DNA of 9,441 nt from Saprospiraceae bacterium. Lineage in GTDB: Bacteria; Bacteroidota; Bacteroidia; Chitinophagales; Saprospiraceae. Below are positions 6,307-9,441 of this stretch, piece by piece. The position numbers and the translations under genes are program-made. Within the stretch, counting starts at the first letter, position 1; every line of letters begins with the position of its first letter. The notes under the pieces were generated by a model. That model was not told where the DNA came from. It made no database searches and saw only the letters and a list, made by a program, of their open reading frames with translations. The stretch lies in contig JAGQWV010000020.1 of the NCBI GenBank assembly GCA_020437045.1, positions 1 to 9,441 on the forward strand, given 5' to 3'.

Positions 6307-8613
6307 ATGAAAATAAATTCTAAAGTTATCCTAAGCTCCATTATTATCGTTGCAGCCATAAACCATCACCTCTTTTGCCAAAACAATTTTGTAATCAGTG
6401 GTCAAATCACCGATGCAAATACAGGGGAGGCAATGATTGGCGCAACAATCGTTATCGGAGAAAATAATTTGGGAACAACCACAAATAATTATGGATTTTA
6501 TTCGATTACACATGATGAGACCGATTCACTTCGATTATATTTTTCCTATGTAGGTTTTAAAACCGCAATCATTGATTTAAAACTATATCGTGACTTAAAA
6601 TTGGACATAGAGATGAGTCCAGACAACAACTCACTGGATGCTGTGATTGTAACTGCCGATCAAAATGACGACAATGTGCAAAGGACACAAATGGGCACCA
6701 TTGCTATACCTACCAATAAAATCAAAGAGATTCCTGCCATCCTCGGCGAACAAGATGTTTTAAAAGTTGTTCAGCTGCTCCCGGGAGTTCAGGCAGGAAA
6801 TGAGGGGACGACCGGCTTTTTCGTAAGAGGAGGAAACGCCGACCAAAATTTGATCCAACTTGATGAGGCTGTCATTTACAACCCTAATCACCTATTCGGA
6901 CTTTTTAGTTCATTTAATGCACGAGCCATCAATAATGTCAATCTGGTAAAAGGTGGATTTCCGGCGCAATATGGAGGTAGATTGTCCTCCGTTCTCAACA
7001 TCAACATGAAAGAAGGAAATAACAAGAAATGGGCTATTGAGGGTGGTATTGGCATGATCAGTTCACAATGCACCGTAGAAGGTCCGATTATCAGGAACAA
7101 AGCATCCCTTATCGTATCTGCACGGAGAACCTACTTTGACTGGCTAATTAAACCATTCCTCCCCGCATTCATTAAAACTAATTATCGCTTTTACGATTTT
7201 AATGCTAAAATAAATTATGAAATTGATTCAAAGAATCATGTCTTTCTTAGCACATTTAGGAGTAGTGATGACGCCTTCTATTCTCAGGACAATATCGAGT
7301 ACAACATCTTATTTGGAAATCGAACAGGCACACTCAGATGGAATCATATTTTTGGCCCTAAACTATTTTCAAATACCTCGATCCTAATCAACCAATATGA
7401 CCAAGAAATTGCAGCACTACAGGATAATGCCTTCTCCCGGGCATTGTCAAATATCCTGGATTTTAGCGCGAAAAGTGAATTTCAATATTTTCCAAACAAC
7501 AATCATAAAATTAATTTCGGCTTCCATTTTCAAAATCACCGTTTCAAATCACTAGCTAATAGTGAAGCACAATCGTCAAAAGCCCCCATACCGGAGCTAA
7601 ATAAAGACTCGATCCCCCGAAAATATTTAAATGAGGTAGCGGCTTACTTCAATGACGAAATTAAATTTAATGACATTTTATCTTCCAATATTGGGATCAG
7701 GATGCCAGCATTTATTGCCGACAAAACAAGGTACTACTTCCTTGAGCCCAGAATATCACTTAAGGTTTCTCTCGACCCAACAACATCAATAAAGGCATCT
7801 TATACGCTGATGCATCAGTTCCTGCATTTGATCCCAAGTTCTACTGCAGCGGTCCCAACAGACATCTGGATACCATCGACAAATAAGACAAAACCTCAGG
7901 AGTCTCAGCAAATTTCCCTAGGTCTTTTTAAAAATTTCCGAGATAATCAATGGGAATCCAGTGTTGAAATGTACTATAAGAAAATGGACCATCAGGTTCT
8001 GTTTAAAGAAGGAAATCAATTGATCAAAACACTGGATGTAGACGAATTTCTGGCTTATGGACGGGGATGGAGCTATGGTTCAGAATTTTTTCTTAAAAAG
8101 AAGAATGGACGTTTCACCGGGTGGCTTGCATATACCCTATCCTGGTCATTCCAAAAATTCAGCGAACTTAACTTTGGCAAAGTATTTCCCTTTCGCTATG
8201 ATCGCCGACATGACTTATCTTTAGTTGGAACCTATCTACTAGCTCCAAAGTGGACCATTTCTAGCACATTTGTATTCTCATCGGGAAATGCATACACCGT
8301 ACCAGTCGGACGGATAAATATAGTACAGGGTGGTTCACTATTTGAAGGAAACTATTTTGTATATCAAAATCGAAACAATGCGAGATTAAATCCCTTTCAC
8401 CGTCTCAATCTATCAGTAAGTTACCACAGTAAAACTTCCCTATTCCGTCGAGCATTTGAGTCAGATTGTACGTTAAGCATTTATAATCTTTACAGTCGTC
8501 AAAATCCCTATTTCCTCTATTTTAAAATAGATCCGGTCTCTGAAAAACCTCTGGCAAAACAAGTTTCCCTTCTGCCTATTATACCGAGCATCAGTTACAA
8601 TTTTAAATTCTAA
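6307..8613 (+). CDS. TonB-dependent outer-membrane receptor with carboxypeptidase-regulatory-like domain
   Basis: The 768-residue protein is an outer-membrane active-transport receptor. In order: a signal peptide (about 1-24); a carboxypeptidase-D-regulatory-like beta-sandwich (about 28-104) starting F-V-I-S-G-Q-I-T-D-A-N-T-G-E with G-A-T-I-V-I and Y-G-F-Y-S-I; a plug domain (about 130-240) with V-L-K-V-V-Q-L-L-P-G-V-Q, F-F-V-R-G-G-N-A-D-Q-N-L-I-Q-L-D-E and K-G-G-F-P-A-Q-Y-G-G-R-L-S-S-V; and a 22-stranded-type barrel to the C-terminal strand I-S-Y-N-F-K-F. The barrel carries the frequent F-R-Y-D-R-R-H-D-L-S-L motif. There is no STN domain between signal and beta-sandwich, and I see no clear TonB box. 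At 768 residues it is shorter than SusC proteins (about 1000). The DUF4249-like lipoprotein gene begins 3 bases later, so the two are almost certainly co-transcribed and probably act together at the outer membrane. The ligand is unknown. Confidence 0.93.
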   Translation: MKINSKVILSSIIIVAAINHHLFCQNNFVISGQITDANTGEAMIGATIVIGENNLGTTTNNYGFYSITHDETDSLRLYFSYVGFKTAIIDLKLYRDLKLDIEMSPDNNSLDAVIVTADQNDDNVQRTQMGTIAIPTNKIKEIPAILGEQDVLKVVQLLPGVQAGNEGTTGFFVRGGNADQNLIQLDEAVIYNPNHLFGLFSSFNARAINNVNLVKGGFPAQYGGRLSSVLNINMKEGNNKKWAIEGGIGMISSQCTVEGPIIRNKASLIVSARRTYFDWLIKPFLPAFIKTNYRFYDFNAKINYEIDSKNHVFLSTFRSSDDAFYSQDNIEYNILFGNRTGTLRWNHIFGPKLFSNTSILINQYDQEIAALQDNAFSRALSNILDFSAKSEFQYFPNNNHKINFGFHFQNHRFKSLANSEAQSSKAPIPELNKDSIPRKYLNEVAAYFNDEIKFNDILSSNIGIRMPAFIADKTRYYFLEPRISLKVSLDPTTSIKASYTLMHQFLHLIPSSTAAVPTDIWIPSTNKTKPQESQQISLGLFKNFRDNQWESSVEMYYKKMDHQVLFKEGNQLIKTLDVDEFLAYGRGWSYGSEFFLKKKNGRFTGWLAYTLSWSFQKFSELNFGKVFPFRYDRRHDLSLVGTYLLAPKWTISSTFVFSSGNAYTVPVGRINIVQGGSLFEGNYFVYQNRNNARLNPFHRLNLSVSYHSKTSLFRRAFESDCTLSIYNLYSRQNPYFLYFKIDPVSEKPLAKQVSLLPIIPSISYNFKF

Positions 8614-8616
8614 GTC

Positions 8617-9441
8617 ATGAAAAAATATCTTTTCCATACCATACTCTCATTAATACTTCTATTCAATGTCAGCTGTCAAAAAGACATCGAATTTGGCAAA
8701 GTCAATTCCAACTATGATCAACAACTATTTATCGAGGGAATCCTATATCCGGGTGAAAATCCGAAAATATATATCAGCATCGGCGTACCATTTTTTAACA
8801 AAAAAGTCAATCCGCAGGAAATTTTTGCCCGCAATCTTCAAGTCGAAATTACCGGACCAAATTACACAGAAACCTTGCAGGCTGATTCGATTTTTGATAA
8901 ATTCAGATGCAGATGGACTCCGTTTTATGCTGGTGCAAAATTAATTGAATACAATGCTGAATACCAGCTGAAAGTTAGAGAAGGAAATAATATATATACC
9001 GCTACCACCACTATATCTCAATCGCAAGTAAATCTTAATACGGTGGAATATTCTGCAAATTTTTACGACGTCTATGGCGGGCATGATGGAGTGATTCTCA
9101 CCGTAAAAGACCCAGAAAAAGAAATTAATTTCTACCGTTTTCAGATGAATAGAATGATTGATAATACGAGGAAACATGCCCATATACTGGATGTTATCGA
9201 CACCCATTGTACTACCGATGGAGAGCTATATCCGGTAACTGATCTGGGACGCACGGTATTCAGTGATGGAGTACTTAATGGGAAGACGATGCAAATGAAT
9301 ATAGAGGTAGCATTTGAATATGAACAAGGAGACTCAGCAACGATATATTTGCAGTCGCTAGATAAAGATTCTACCTCTATATTTATTTGCATCGTCTTCC
9401 CATTAAGTACTCCATCACTGAATACCGTGCAAATGAATATA
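8617..9441 (+). CDS. DUF4249-like lipoprotein, 3'-truncated by the window edge
   Basis: The reading frame starts at ATG 8617, 3 bases after the receptor stop, and stays open for 275 codons to the window end. The N-terminus is a lipoprotein signal: a K-K basic start, a hydrophobic core and lipobox N-V-S-C with Cys20. The mature part begins with L-F-I-E-G-I-L-Y-P-G-E-N-P-K-I-Y-I-S, alternates beta strands, and contains Y-R-F-Q-M-N and F-S-D-G-V-L-N-G-K near 170-230, a pattern I associate with DUF4249 proteins, which occur beside TonB-dependent receptors of this type in Bacteroidota. Their function is not established; a surface-exposed partner for the receptor is an inference. Codons after about 9370 come from an inverted copy of earlier sequence in the same gene and probably do not represent the real C-terminus. 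DUF4249 proteins are usually longer than what is seen, so the true 3' part lies outside the window. Confidence 0.75.
   Translation, partial: MKKYLFHTILSLILLFNVSCQKDIEFGKVNSNYDQQLFIEGILYPGENPKIYISIGVPFFNKKVNPQEIFARNLQVEITGPNYTETLQADSIFDKFRCRWTPFYAGAKLIEYNAEYQLKVREGNNIYTATTTISQSQVNLNTVEYSANFYDVYGGHDGVILTVKDPEKEINFYRFQMNRMIDNTRKHAHILDVIDTHCTTDGELYPVTDLGRTVFSDGVLNGKTMQMNIEVAFEYEQGDSATIYLQSLDKDSTSIFICIVFPLSTPSLNTVQMNI
9251..9430. repeat. 60-bp near-perfect inverted repeat with 60-base spacer at the window end
   Basis: Positions 9251-9310 and the reverse complement of 9371-9430 agree at 59 of 60 bases; the only mismatch is G9297 against T9384. The spacer (9311-9370) is 60 bases and the repeat stops sharply at both ends. 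Right after the second arm, 9428-9441 repeats 9290-9303 in direct orientation (14 identical bases), joined through the 3-base overlap TGC. Both arms fall inside the DUF4249-like frame, so the second arm reads as antisense of the first. The best explanation is a fold-back or template-switch chimera at a contig end; a genuine genomic inverted repeat is possible but less likely. Confidence 0.9.

Noticed and set aside
4330..8613. A FecI-FecR-FecA type signalling cascade
   Set aside because: The protein after the sigma factor has a barrel-like C-terminus and no FecR features that I can see, and the receptor lacks an STN domain.
8666..9392. Other open frames on both strands near the right edge (8666-8944 plus, 8941-9207 minus, 9141-9392 minus)
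   Set aside because: They overlap the frame starting at 8617 that has a lipoprotein signal, tight spacing to the receptor gene and a family-like sequence. The minus-strand frame reaching 9392 also crosses the fold-back junction.
9251..9430. Transposon terminal inverted repeats or an invertible phase-variation segment
   Set aside because: There is no recombinase or transposase, the arms lie wholly within one coding gene, and the extra direct repeat at the very end fits a contig-end chimera better.
9371..9441. C-terminal peptide of the DUF4249 frame as genuine protein sequence
   Set aside because: These codons are an inverted copy of 9251-9310 followed by a direct copy of 9290-9303, so they are antisense-derived and probably artefactual.

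Overview
The window looks like a piece of a Bacteroidota (Cytophagales/Sphingobacteriales-like) genome, probably a draft or metagenome contig. The reasons are a TonB-dependent receptor with an N-terminal carboxypeptidase-regulatory-like domain, a DUF4249-type lipoprotein directly behind it, an ECF sigma factor followed by a membrane-anchored protein with a beta-barrel-like C-terminus, and A-rich sequence upstream of starts in place of clear Shine-Dalgarno sites. The DNA is AT-leaning, and I see no tRNA, rRNA, CRISPR array or intact insertion sequence.

Left half (246-4242, minus strand): four genes read leftwards in the order SMP-30/gluconolactonase-like lipoprotein, COG3964-type amidohydrolase, bile-acid:Na+ symporter (BASS) family transporter, and RidA/YjgF family protein. 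Gaps are 13, 120 and 60 bases, so one operon is plausible. Three of the four products carry export signals (lipoprotein, Sec and twin-arginine) and the fourth is an inner-membrane carrier. My reading is a periplasmic catabolic module: a lactonase, an amide/ester hydrolase and an imine/enamine deaminase process a small molecule outside the cytoplasm, and the symporter imports an anionic product. The substrate cannot be read from the sequence.

Centre (4219-4329): a short divergent intergenic region with a perfect 9-bp inverted repeat, the best candidate control site here.

Right half (4330-9441, plus strand): an ECF sigma factor (TTG start) is followed after 2 bases by a protein with an anti-sigma-like N-terminus, one transmembrane helix and a beta-barrel-like C-terminal half. 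After 193 non-coding bases come a 768-residue TonB-dependent receptor and, 3 bases later, a DUF4249-like lipoprotein cut by the window edge. The receptor has no N-terminal STN signalling domain and the sigma partner is not FecR-like, so this is not a classical FecIRA system.

Right edge (9251-9441): a 60-bp sequence recurs as an inverted copy 60 bases further on with one mismatch, and the final 14 bases repeat part of the first arm in direct orientation. This is most likely a fold-back or assembly chimera at a contig end, so the last ~24 codons of the DUF4249 reading frame should not be trusted. I found no convincing new defence or mobile system. The most interesting biology is the exported four-gene catabolic operon and the sigma/barrel-hybrid pair.
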